Positions 1 to 9,001 of a stretch of DNA of 64,000 nt are shown piece after piece. The stretch covers positions 1,262,501-1,326,500 of the forward strand of contig NZ_CP017477.1 in assembly GCF_001761365.1 (NCBI RefSeq), written 5' to 3'. This DNA comes from Polaribacter vadi. Its GTDB lineage: Bacteria > Bacteroidota > Bacteroidia > Flavobacteriales > Flavobacteriaceae. Both the position numbers and the translations under genes were made by a program. The notes under the pieces are model-generated. The model was not told the origin of the DNA, did no database searches, and was given only the letters and a program-made list of their open reading frames with translations. The number at the start of each line of letters is the position of its first letter. The first letter of the stretch is position 1.

Positions 1-2085
1 CAAGATGAAATTTATAATAATAGTGCAACTTCTATTATAAATGCTTCTGCAAACGGAATGTTACTCAATAAAATACCTGCAAGAATTTCTATAGGAAGAA
101 CTTTTCAAGAAGGATTGCAGTTAACCTCTAGATTTGAAAGAAATAATGCCTCTTTTAATCTAAACCCTAACTTCTTAAACAACAGTTTAAAAATTAGTGT
201 TAATGGTAATGCTTCTTTTGAAAGAAATAGATTTGCTTCAGGTCAAGCAGCAAATGCATTAACTTTCGATCCTACACAACCTGTTTATGATGAAAACTCA
301 CCATTTGGAGGTTACTTTCAGTATTATACAGATAATAATGATGGTGTAATTAATGAAGATGATTTAACTGCATTAGCTCCATTTAATCCTTTGGCTGAGT
401 TATTACAAAGAAGAAGTATAAGTAATATTCAGCGTTTTTATGGGAATGTTAAAATAGATTATAATTTTAATTTTTTACCAGAATTATCTGCAGTTTTAAA
501 TGTAGGTATGGATAAACAAAATGCTGATGGTACAGTAAGGGTTTCTGATAAAAATCCTTTAGCTCAGAATGATGGAAGTTTGGTGGGTTCTTATTCAGAA
601 TACACAAACAGTCAAAATAACACACTTTTAGACGGGTATTTATCTTATAATAAAGAATGGAATAATTTTAATGTTGATGGAACTGCTGGATATTCTTATC
701 AAAAATTCACCAATAAAAGATATGTAAGTGGCGAATTGTTAGATGATGGTCCAGATTCTGAACCAGTAAACAATGTAGATCCTAATTTGGTACTAATTGG
801 TTTTTTTGGTAGAGCAAATTTTTCATTTTACGATAAATATTTACTTACACTTTCTTACAGAAGAGATGGTACATCAAGATTTAGTAAAGAAAATAGATGG
901 GGTAATTTTCCATCTGCAGCAATTGCTTGGAAAATAAAAGAAGATTTGTTTCCAGAATCTGAAAACCTATCATCTTTAAAATTAAGATTAGGTTGGGGTA
1001 TTACAGGTCAACAAGATATTGGTAGAAATAATTTAGATTTATTTTTATCTAGATATATAAGAGGTTTACCAAGTTCTCAATATATTTTTGGAGATACTAC
1101 AACACCTGTTGGGATACCACAATTTAGAAATGAAGAACTAAAATGGGAAGAAACTACAACGTATAACATAGGTTTTGATTATGGTTTATTTAACGATAAA
1201 ATTACAGGTTCTTTAGAAGGGTTTTATAAAGAATCTAAAGATTTATTATCTAATGCAGCTATTTCTGATGGTTCTAATTTTAGTAATTCTGGTTTTCAAA
1301 ACATAGGGAATTTCACTTCTCAAGGTATTGAATTTTCAATTGGAGGTGATTTAATTACCAATGATGATGGTTTAAATATCGATTTTAATTTCAACACTAC
1401 TTTTATCAAAACAGAAATTAAAAAGTTAGCATTAGATCAAGATCAATTAGTTGGTGGCGCAGATGGTGGAACAGGAAATACAGCCCAAATTCATAGAGAA
1501 GGTTTTACGCCATTTTCATTTTTTGTATATAAGCAAGTTTACGATAGCAACAATAATCCTATAGAAGGCGCTTATGCAGATTTAAATGGAGATAATTTAA
1601 TTACAGATGCAGATAAATATATTCATCATAATGGAGCTCCTTCTGTAACATTTGGTTATGCATCAAACTTTTACTATAAAAACTTTGATTTATCTTTTAA
1701 TTTAAGAGCCAATATAGATAATTACGTCTATAATAATGTAAACTCCTCTAGAGCTCAATATGATTTGCTAGAGAACAGTTCTGTAGTTGCAAATTTACCA
1801 ACATCAGTATTACAATCTAATTTTAATACCACAGAAAATGTAATACTTTCTGATTATTATATAGAAAACGCTTCTTTTTTAAGGATGGACAACATAACTA
1901 CTGGCTATACTTTTAATGAAATTTTTAGCAATAAATCTTCCATCAGATTATCAGCAAGTGTTCAAAATGTATTCGTAATTACAAATTACTCAGGTTTAGA
2001 TCCAGAAGTATTTAATAATGGAATAGACAATACTATTACACCAAGACCAAGAACTTTTACCATTGGTGCAAACATAAAATTTTAA
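1..2085 (+). CDS. SusC-like TonB-dependent outer-membrane transporter, 5' partial
   Basis: The reading frame is open from base 1 (starting Q-D-E-I-Y), so the first ATG at 58 is internal and the signal peptide, plug and TonB box lie upstream of the window. What remains is about 694 residues of beta-barrel rich in aromatic and Asn residues, ending in a typical outer-membrane C terminus (FTIGANIKF, terminal Phe). SusC proteins import oligosaccharides across the outer membrane with a SusD lid, powered by TonB. The next gene, 10 bp away, is susD, and GH53 and GH2 genes follow, so the cargo is inferred to be beta-1,4-galactan oligosaccharides. The SusC/RagA family assignment is firm; the substrate is an inference from neighbours. 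Confidence 0.93.
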   Translation, partial: QDEIYNNSATSIINASANGMLLNKIPARISIGRTFQEGLQLTSRFERNNASFNLNPNFLNNSLKISVNGNASFERNRFASGQAANALTFDPTQPVYDENSPFGGYFQYYTDNNDGVINEDDLTALAPFNPLAELLQRRSISNIQRFYGNVKIDYNFNFLPELSAVLNVGMDKQNADGTVRVSDKNPLAQNDGSLVGSYSEYTNSQNNTLLDGYLSYNKEWNNFNVDGTAGYSYQKFTNKRYVSGELLDDGPDSEPVNNVDPNLVLIGFFGRANFSFYDKYLLTLSYRRDGTSRFSKENRWGNFPSAAIAWKIKEDLFPESENLSSLKLRLGWGITGQQDIGRNNLDLFLSRYIRGLPSSQYIFGDTTTPVGIPQFRNEELKWEETTTYNIGFDYGLFNDKITGSLEGFYKESKDLLSNAAISDGSNFSNSGFQNIGNFTSQGIEFSIGGDLITNDDGLNIDFNFNTTFIKTEIKKLALDQDQLVGGADGGTGNTAQIHREGFTPFSFFVYKQVYDSNNNPIEGAYADLNGDNLITDADKYIHHNGAPSVTFGYASNFYYKNFDLSFNLRANIDNYVYNNVNSSRAQYDLLENSSVVANLPTSVLQSNFNTTENVILSDYYIENASFLRMDNITTGYTFNEIFSNKSSIRLSASVQNVFVITNYSGLDPEVFNNGIDNTITPRPRTFTIGANIKF

Positions 2086-2095
2086 ATAAAAAAAG

Positions 2096-3694
2096 ATGAA
2101 AAAAAGACAATTATTATTAATAACAAGCTGTTTTCTACTTCTTTTTATAGTAGGATGTACCAATGATTTAAACATACTTCCAGAAGATGAAAATACTTTT
2201 TTGGTCGATGATTTTTACAATTCTCCAGAAGCTTACAAACAAGGTTTGGCTGGTGTTTATGGAAATTTAACCTTAACAAGTTCTCAAGGTCCAGGAGAAT
2301 CTAATATTACTGGTTTAGATGCTGGTACAAGTCAATATGGAAGAGGATTATGGAATTTACAAGAACTAACTACAGATGAAGCAAAATGGACTTGGGAAAA
2401 TGATCCTGGTTTAAGAGATTTAAATAGAAATATTTGGACTTCAGAAAACGTAATTTTAAGAGGCTTTTTTGGAAGATGTATGACACAAGTGTCTTTTGCA
2501 AACGAGTATTTAAGACAAACTTCAGATGAAGTACTACAATCTAGAGGTGTTTCTGAAACCTTAAAAAATGAAATCGTTATTTACAGAGCAGAAGTTCGTT
2601 TTTTAAGAGCTCTTGCCTACTATCATATGATGGATTTGTTTGGAAAAGCAGGCTTCATTACAGAGGAAGATCCTGTAGGCGCATATCAATCACCACAATA
2701 TGACAGATTTCAATTATTTGAATATATAGAGTCTGAGTTGTTAGATATTTTACCAACTTTAAAAGATCCTTTACAAAACGAATATGCAAGAGTTGATAAA
2801 GGTGCAGCTTGGATGTTACTTGCAAAAATTTATCTAAATGCAGAAGTATATATACAAGAAGATAAGTATGCTGAATGTTTAGAATATTGTGAAAAAATTA
2901 TTGCTGGTGGATATATCCTAGCTCCTAATTACTCAAATATTTTTAAAGCAGACAACAATTCTAACAATGCCAGAAATGAAATAATTTTTCCAATAATTTC
3001 AGATGGAATTGTCTCACAAAATTATGGGCCAACAACAGTAGCTGTGAATGGTCAAGTTGGTTCTTTAGAAAGCAATGGTTCAGAATTTGGTGTAACTTCT
3101 GGTGGCTGGGGAGGCGCTTTGCGTGTAACTCGTCAATTTTCTGAAACGATGTTAAATGGTAATTATAATGCTGATGACAGAAATACCATTATAAGTGCCA
3201 ACAGAACCATTGAAATAACAAACATTAGCAATAATGGAACTGGATATGTAATTACTAAATGGTCTAATAAAACTTCTTCTGGGGCAAATGGTTCTGCGAA
3301 CGAAATTGTTGATACTGATTTTCCATTATTTAGATTGGCAGATGTGTATATGATGTATGCAGAATCTGTAGTTAGAGGTGGTGGTGGTTCTACAGCTACA
3401 GCCGTAAATTATATAAATCAGTTAAGAGCAAGATCCAATAACAACAATAGTATTTCATCATCAGATTTAAATCTAGACTTAATTCTTAAAGAGCGTTTAG
3501 TGGAATTACATTGGGAAGGTCATAGAAGACAAGACTTAATCCGTTTTAATAAATATACTGGAGGTAGTTACAACTGGTCTTGGAAGGGTAATTCAGTTTC
3601 TGGAATTCCTTTAGACAATAGCAGAAGTGTTTTTCCAATTCCTAGTGCAAGTTTAGCTGCAAATCCAAATCTTACTCAAAATCAAGGTTATTAA
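2096..3694 (+). CDS. SusD/RagB family glycan-binding lipoprotein
   Basis: A 532-residue protein with a lipoprotein signal (hydrophobic run followed by FIVGC, acylated Cys about residue 21). The helical SusD core contains EVRFLRALAYYHMMDLFG, the family's TPR-like helix, and the C-terminal half has RLADVYMMYAESV and the ERLVELHWEGHRRQDLIRF stretch characteristic of RagB/SusD. The family sits on the cell surface, closes over SusC and captures oligosaccharides. It lies 10 bp downstream of susC and 18 bp upstream of susE, so the three are co-transcribed. The ligand is inferred to be galactan from the downstream galactanases. Length is usual for the family. Confidence 0.95.
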   Translation: MKKRQLLLITSCFLLLFIVGCTNDLNILPEDENTFLVDDFYNSPEAYKQGLAGVYGNLTLTSSQGPGESNITGLDAGTSQYGRGLWNLQELTTDEAKWTWENDPGLRDLNRNIWTSENVILRGFFGRCMTQVSFANEYLRQTSDEVLQSRGVSETLKNEIVIYRAEVRFLRALAYYHMMDLFGKAGFITEEDPVGAYQSPQYDRFQLFEYIESELLDILPTLKDPLQNEYARVDKGAAWMLLAKIYLNAEVYIQEDKYAECLEYCEKIIAGGYILAPNYSNIFKADNNSNNARNEIIFPIISDGIVSQNYGPTTVAVNGQVGSLESNGSEFGVTSGGWGGALRVTRQFSETMLNGNYNADDRNTIISANRTIEITNISNNGTGYVITKWSNKTSSGANGSANEIVDTDFPLFRLADVYMMYAESVVRGGGGSTATAVNYINQLRARSNNNNSISSSDLNLDLILKERLVELHWEGHRRQDLIRFNKYTGGSYNWSWKGNSVSGIPLDNSRSVFPIPSASLAANPNLTQNQGY

Positions 3695-3712
3695 ATTAAA
3701 AATTATATAAAA

Positions 3713-4843
3713 ATGAAAAAATTACTTTTAAAATCTTTAGCAATAATTATTCTTATCACATTTTATTCATGTGAAGAAGAAAACGCTCCAATTTTTGTTG
3801 CACAACCAGATGTAGATGGTATTATATTTACAAATTCTTTTGCATCAAATTATTTAATTTCTGAGGCAACAAAAGAAAATATTGGAGATCGATTAATCTG
3901 GGAGTCTGCAGATTTTGGTGTAACCACTAACGTTACTTACGAGATTCAAGGTTCTATAGACCCTACTTTTAGTACGTTTACTATTATTGGTACTACAAAT
4001 GAAAACAACTTTCCAGTTACCATTTCTAATTTTTTAGATTTTGCAAAAGAATTGGGTTTAGATGCAGATCCAAGTACCACAGATAGTGCTGGTTTGGCAA
4101 ATAATGTTGGTCAATTTTTTGTTAGAATCAAAGCAAATGTGGGTACAACAGATAATTTAACTACATATTCTGAGTTCGAAACCATCAACATAACTTGGTT
4201 AGAAGATATCCCAACAAATACATGTAATTCTTTATATGTTTTAGGGGAAGGTATTACTGATATTGGATGGAACTTTCCAGGAATAGAACTTACTTGTGAT
4301 ACGAATGTTTTAAAAGCTAAAGCAAGATTAGGAAATGCTAATTTTAGGTTTTTTACAACTGTTGGAGATTGGGATTCTGGTTTAGATTACAACTACTTTG
4401 AAAATGAAGGGTATACTATTGATGCAAATTTAGAAAATGCAGGAGATAATTTTAGTTTTATAGGTACTCCTGGTATTTACACCATAACAATTGACGATGC
4501 TAACAAAACCATTCAATTAGAAGCATCATCTTCTCTTTGGGCAGTTGGAGATGCTGTACCTGGAGGTTGGAGTTTTAGTGGAGATACTGTAGAATTTATA
4601 GAAAACACTCCAGACATATGGTCTGCATCTATAGAATTAAACAATAACATCTTTAGATTTTTCCAAACATTTGGCACTTATGATACCAATAACAATTTTC
4701 AATATTATATAGATCAAGGATTTACTATAGATTCTAATTTTGAAAGTGATGGAGGTCCAGATGCAAATTTCAACTTTATAGGAACAGCAGGTAGCTATAA
4801 TTTAACTATAAATGCTGTAGAAAAAACGATTACACTAAATTAA
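3713..4843 (+). CDS. SusE-like surface glycan-binding lipoprotein
   Basis: A 376-residue lipoprotein (signal ending TFYSC, Cys about residue 20). The N-terminal part resembles the SusE Ig-like domain. The rest is two tandem modules of about 100 residues (about 170-268 and 273-376) that share FRFFxTxG, an aromatic stretch, FTID-N-E, NFxFIGTxGxY and a terminal KTIxL strand. Such repeated modules in SusE/SusF bind starch; here the same architecture in a galactan locus suggests two galactan-binding sites. It is the third gene of the susCDE block and is followed by a strong hairpin (4851-4884). The family is clear from architecture and position; binding specificity is inferred. Confidence 0.88.
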   Translation: MKKLLLKSLAIIILITFYSCEEENAPIFVAQPDVDGIIFTNSFASNYLISEATKENIGDRLIWESADFGVTTNVTYEIQGSIDPTFSTFTIIGTTNENNFPVTISNFLDFAKELGLDADPSTTDSAGLANNVGQFFVRIKANVGTTDNLTTYSEFETINITWLEDIPTNTCNSLYVLGEGITDIGWNFPGIELTCDTNVLKAKARLGNANFRFFTTVGDWDSGLDYNYFENEGYTIDANLENAGDNFSFIGTPGIYTITIDDANKTIQLEASSSLWAVGDAVPGGWSFSGDTVEFIENTPDIWSASIELNNNIFRFFQTFGTYDTNNNFQYYIDQGFTIDSNFESDGGPDANFNFIGTAGSYNLTINAVEKTITLN

Positions 4844-4850
4844 TAACCAT

Positions 4851-4884
4851 AAATAGAGAGAGGTAGAATAACCTCTCTCTATTT
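4851..4884 (+). terminator. Intercistronic hairpin after susE
   Basis: A perfect 14-bp stem (left arm 4851-4864, right arm 4871-4884) closes a 6-base loop, followed by TTAATTTT. It lies between the susE stop and the ATG at 4903. No TAnnTTTG promoter was seen between it and 4903, so it more likely attenuates read-through or stabilises the susCDE mRNA 3' end than ends the operon. Confidence 0.8.
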
Positions 4885-4902
4885 AATTTTAAACTTCAAA
4901 TT

Positions 4903-5562
4903 ATGAAAAAAAAATTACTTTTTACTGCACTATGCATTTCTTCTTTTTTAAATGCACAATCAATTAGCTTTACTTCTGCAGCGTTAACAAATGCAGAAAT
5001 AGGCAGTACAATTACTGTAGATTTTACATATTCTATATCTGCAGATGGTTATATTTATTCTGCTATAGAACTTCAAGATGATTTTACCTATCAATCTACT
5101 ATTGTAGATGCCGAATTAAATCCAGCAGTTGCTGGCACAGATGTTACTGGCTCTTTTACGTTTACCATTCCAGAAAGCACAACACCAACAAGTGATTTAA
5201 CAGGAAACTTAAATTATAAAATAAAAATTGAACTAAAAGATGGTAGTTTTAGTTATTTAGCAGGACAATTTCCTGATACAGAAATAAATATAACTTCATC
5301 TAATCTTAGTGTTGATGATTTTAGTAATACTTTAAGTGATATAGAAGCATATCCTAATCCTGCTAAAAATAAAATTTATTTTCAGAATTTAAAGAATGAT
5401 GTAGATTATAAAGCATTTATTTTTAATATTTTAGGAAAAAATATTTTATCAGTAAATCAATTAGAAAATGGCATTGATATTTCTAGTTTAAATGATGGTA
5501 TATATTTGTTATCAATTAAATCAAACAATAAGGTAAAGAATTTAAAATTCATTAAAAACTAA
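4903..5562 (+). CDS. Small T9SS-secreted protein, candidate galactan-binding domain
   Basis: A 219-residue protein with a Sec signal peptide (cleavage after LNAQ, about residue 19), a Ser/Thr-rich beta-type domain (about 20-132) and a T9SS type A sorting domain (about 145-219, starting near YPNP and ending LKFIKN). The middle domain resembles the N-terminal domain (about 20-145) of the T9SS-borne GH53 at 9002-10663: both begin QSI, share IY-x-x-(I/L)-E-x-x-D, then TYQST, and later Y-x-(I/V)-K-x-x-L. No catalytic motif is visible. I infer a secreted or surface glycan-binding protein of the galactan locus. The domain is not one I can name. Its position between susE and the glycosidases supports a role in substrate capture. 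Confidence 0.75.
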   Translation: MKKKLLFTALCISSFLNAQSISFTSAALTNAEIGSTITVDFTYSISADGYIYSAIELQDDFTYQSTIVDAELNPAVAGTDVTGSFTFTIPESTTPTSDLTGNLNYKIKIELKDGSFSYLAGQFPDTEINITSSNLSVDDFSNTLSDIEAYPNPAKNKIYFQNLKNDVDYKAFIFNILGKNILSVNQLENGIDISSLNDGIYLLSIKSNNKVKNLKFIKN

Positions 5563-5586
5563 TTTAATAAAAAGGAAAAATTATAG

Positions 5587-7905
5587 ATGAGCAAACAGAA
5601 TATTTTAGTTATTATTTGCATAAGCTTTTTATTTTTAAGCTGTAAAGAAAACAAAACTTCGGTTGTTGTTGATAAAATAAAATTTAATAACAATTGGGCG
5701 TTTAAACGTATTGAAAATCAAAATGTAGATAGTTTATTTTTTGAAAAAAAAATAGATACTAAAAATTGGGATGCTGTTCAATTACCTCACACAACAAAGG
5801 TTGAGCCAAAAATTGTAAACAATCAATGGCAAGGTATTTCTTGGTATCGTAAAAATTTTAAGCTTACCAATGAAATGAAAAATAAAAAATTATTTTTCAA
5901 ATTTGAAGGAGCAATGAATATTGCTGAAGTTTGGGTAAACGAAAAAAAGCTTATCAAACATCAAGGTGGCTATTTACCTTTTATGATAGACTTTACAGAG
6001 GTAGCTGATTTCGAAAACGAAAATACAATTGCAGTTAAGTTAAATAATGAAGACAATCCAGTTACTGGGCCAAAACCTCTTAAAACATTAGATTTTAATA
6101 CGTATGGTGGTATCTATAGAAATGTTTGGTTAATCGCTAAAAATCCTTTGCATATTACAGATCCTATTTATGCTAATAAAAAAGCTAGTGGAGGTATTTT
6201 TGTTTCTTATCCAGAAGTTTCAGAAGAATTGGCTAAAATTAAAATTCAAACTCATGTTAAGAATGAAGATTTGGGTAAAAATTCATTCATCATAAAAAAT
6301 ACTTTACTTAAAAATGATGTAGAAGTTATTTCTTTTGAAAGTAAAGAACAAATTTTAAACTCGAACCAAGAACAAGAATTCGTTAATAATTTAACGATAG
6401 ATAATCCAGAATTATGGTCGCCAAATTCACCAAGTTTATATCTTTTAAAAACAGAAATTATTCAAGATGGTAAAACTGTTGATAAAGAAATTACTAGAAT
6501 AGGTATTAAAACTGTAAAGTTTATTGATCAAGATTTGTATTTAAATGGGAAAAAAACTTTCTTGAGAGGTGTTAACAGACATCAAGAATATCCTTATATA
6601 GGGTATGCACTTTCAGATAATGCAAATTATAGAGATGCCAAAAAAATAAAAGAAGCTGGATTCGATTATGTACGATTATCTCATTATCCACAAAGCAACT
6701 CTTTTATGGATGCTTGTGATGAATTAGGTTTAGTTACTATTGATGCCATTTTAGGTTGGCAATATTTTAGCAAAGACAAAGAATTTCAAGAACATGTTTT
6801 TCAAGCTTCAAAAAATTTGATACGAAGAGATAGAAATCATGCATCTGTATTAGCTTGGGAAGTTTCTTTGAACGAATCTTGGATGCCAGAATCATTTATA
6901 GATAAACTAACCAAAATTGCGCACGAAGAATATCCAGGAGATCAATGTTTTACTGCTGGTTGGCAATCTTATGGATATGATATTTACTTACAAGCGCGCC
7001 AACACAGATTGCAACATTATGACTCTACTTTAACAAAACCATACAATGTTTCTGAATATGGAGATTGGGAATATTATGCCATGAATGCAGGTTTAAATCA
7101 AGATGATTGGAGTGGTTTATTGCAAGAAGAACGTTCTAGCAGACAATTAAGGTCTGCAGGAGAAAAAGCATTATTGCAACAAGTAAAAAATATTCAAGAA
7201 GCACATAATGACAATTTAAAAACGCCAGCATTTGCTGATGGTTATTGGGTGATGTACGATTATAACAGAGGATATTCTAACGATTTAGAATCCTCTGGAA
7301 TTATGGATATTTTTAGAGTTCCAAAACCCTCTTACTACTTTTATCAAAGTCAGAGAAATTACAACGATCCCTTTGGGAAACCTGTTTTATATATTGCCAA
7401 CAATTGGCAAGAAAACAGTCCATTAGAGGTCACAATTTTTAGCAATTGCGATGAAGTGGAGTTGTTTTTAAATGGTAAAAGCTTAGGACGTCAAAAACCA
7501 GATAGCAATCGAGTTTCAGATAAATTAAACCATCCACCATTTACATTTTCTATAGCAAAATTTGAAAAAGGAACATTAGAGGCGAAAGGTTATTTTGATA
7601 ATGAAATCATAATATCTGATAAAAGAGAGACTCCTGGCAAAGCATCAACAATAAAAATTAAAATTGATAATGATTATCAAAATTTAAAAAATGAAGATAC
7701 AGACGTATTTTTTGTCCATGCTTATGTTACAGATGATAATGGTATTCTTGTAGCTGATTCTACTGATAAAATTCTTTTCAAAGTTGATGGTAAAGCAGAA
7801 ATAATAGGTAAAGAATCAGTTATTGCAGAAGCAGGAATTGCATCAATATTAGTAAAAACAAGTGATATAAAAAACGTTACAATCGAAGCTAATTTTCATA
7901 ATTAA
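5587..7905 (+). CDS. GH2 beta-galactosidase, lipoprotein
   Basis: A 772-residue GH2 enzyme with a lipoprotein signal (FLFLSCKEN). The jelly-roll sugar-binding domain comes first (about 30-190, with QLPHT and NTYGGIYRNVWL), then the Ig-like domain and a TIM barrel that begins near KTFLRGVNRHQEYP. The likely acid/base is Glu430 (SLNESW) and the nucleophile Glu490 (NVSEYGDW). A C-terminal beta domain follows (about 600-772, with EVELFLNGKSLG). It would release galactose from the non-reducing ends of galacto-oligosaccharides. The lipid anchor suggests the periplasmic or outer-membrane face. It is placed 24 bp after the small T9SS gene and 23 bp before GH53. Another GH2 specificity is possible, but the GH53 neighbours favour beta-galactosidase. 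Confidence 0.9.
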   Translation: MSKQNILVIICISFLFLSCKENKTSVVVDKIKFNNNWAFKRIENQNVDSLFFEKKIDTKNWDAVQLPHTTKVEPKIVNNQWQGISWYRKNFKLTNEMKNKKLFFKFEGAMNIAEVWVNEKKLIKHQGGYLPFMIDFTEVADFENENTIAVKLNNEDNPVTGPKPLKTLDFNTYGGIYRNVWLIAKNPLHITDPIYANKKASGGIFVSYPEVSEELAKIKIQTHVKNEDLGKNSFIIKNTLLKNDVEVISFESKEQILNSNQEQEFVNNLTIDNPELWSPNSPSLYLLKTEIIQDGKTVDKEITRIGIKTVKFIDQDLYLNGKKTFLRGVNRHQEYPYIGYALSDNANYRDAKKIKEAGFDYVRLSHYPQSNSFMDACDELGLVTIDAILGWQYFSKDKEFQEHVFQASKNLIRRDRNHASVLAWEVSLNESWMPESFIDKLTKIAHEEYPGDQCFTAGWQSYGYDIYLQARQHRLQHYDSTLTKPYNVSEYGDWEYYAMNAGLNQDDWSGLLQEERSSRQLRSAGEKALLQQVKNIQEAHNDNLKTPAFADGYWVMYDYNRGYSNDLESSGIMDIFRVPKPSYYFYQSQRNYNDPFGKPVLYIANNWQENSPLEVTIFSNCDEVELFLNGKSLGRQKPDSNRVSDKLNHPPFTFSIAKFEKGTLEAKGYFDNEIIISDKRETPGKASTIKIKIDNDYQNLKNEDTDVFFVHAYVTDDNGILVADSTDKILFKVDGKAEIIGKESVIAEAGIASILVKTSDIKNVTIEANFHN

Positions 7906-7928
7906 AAGACTTTTAAAACTACTCAAAA

Positions 7929-8969
7929 ATGATATCAACAAAAAAAATAACACTAATTTTATTTTTAGTATTTCTATCTCAAACAACATTTAGTCAAGAA
8001 TATATGGTGGGTGCAGATTTATCATTTGTTAAAGAAGCAGAAGATAAAGGGTTTTCTTTTAAGGAAAATAACATCGCAAAACCAGGATTAGACATTTTTA
8101 GAGAACATGGTTATAATTGGATTCGATTGCGATTATTTAACTCTCCAAAAGAACTGCCAAACGATTTAGAATATACAATTGCTTTAGCTAAAGAAGCAAA
8201 AAAGAAAGGCTATAAATTTTTATTAGATTACCACTACTCAGATACTTGGGCAGATCCACAAAAACAATTTGTACCAAAAGCTTGGGAAGGAAAAACCCAA
8301 AAAGAAGTAGAACAGTTGGTTTATGAATTTACCAAAGAAACTATGATTGCTTTTCGAGAAGCAGACGTATATCCAGATATGGTTCAGATTGGTAATGAAA
8401 TAAGTAATGGAATGATTTGGCCTTATGGAAAATTACCAGAAAATTGGGATAATTTAGCGGCTTTTCTAAAGGCAGGTATCAACGGTGTTTACGCTAGTAT
8501 TGGTAACAATTCATCACCAAAAATTATGATTCATATTGATAAAGGAGGTGATAAAGAATTCACTAAATATTGGTTTGATAAATTACATAAATACGATATA
8601 AAGTATGATGTAATTGGGCAATCTTATTATCCTTGGTGGCATGGAAGTTTGCTAGATTTAAGAGAATGTTTAAACTTTGCAGCGCTAACCTATAAAAAAG
8701 ATATTGTTCTTGTAGAAACAGCTTACAACCACAGTCCTGCAGAATATATTAATAAAAAACCTCCTTTTCCTGAAACTGCTGAAGGGCAAAAAGAATTTTT
8801 AGAAGAAGTAAATAACATTATATTAAACATACCAGAAAATAGAGGAAAAGGTCTTTTTTGGTGGGAACCTGCAGCACCAAACAAAGGTTTTTCCTACAGA
8901 ACTTATTTTGATGAAAATGGAAATGTGAAGCCTGTGATAAATGTTTTCGATAAATATGTTAGACATTAA
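7929..8969 (+). CDS. GH53 endo-beta-1,4-galactanase, Sec-exported
   Basis: A 346-residue protein: signal peptide (to about residue 22, ending TTFSQ) followed directly by a complete GH53 TIM barrel. The family motif is MVQIGNEISNGMIWP with acid/base Glu157, and the nucleophile is Glu263 (VLVETAYNH). DYHYSDTWADPQKQ is also typical of the family. GH53 enzymes cut internal beta-1,4-galactosyl bonds in pectic galactan and arabinogalactan I. Unlike its neighbour at 9002 it has no T9SS sorting domain and no lipobox Cys, so I infer a soluble periplasmic enzyme acting on imported oligosaccharides. Confidence 0.93.
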   Translation: MISTKKITLILFLVFLSQTTFSQEYMVGADLSFVKEAEDKGFSFKENNIAKPGLDIFREHGYNWIRLRLFNSPKELPNDLEYTIALAKEAKKKGYKFLLDYHYSDTWADPQKQFVPKAWEGKTQKEVEQLVYEFTKETMIAFREADVYPDMVQIGNEISNGMIWPYGKLPENWDNLAAFLKAGINGVYASIGNNSSPKIMIHIDKGGDKEFTKYWFDKLHKYDIKYDVIGQSYYPWWHGSLLDLRECLNFAALTYKKDIVLVETAYNHSPAEYINKKPPFPETAEGQKEFLEEVNNIILNIPENRGKGLFWWEPAAPNKGFSYRTYFDENGNVKPVINVFDKYVRH

Positions 8970-9001
8970 AAAAACAAATACAACTAAAACAGATGTGTGT
9001 G

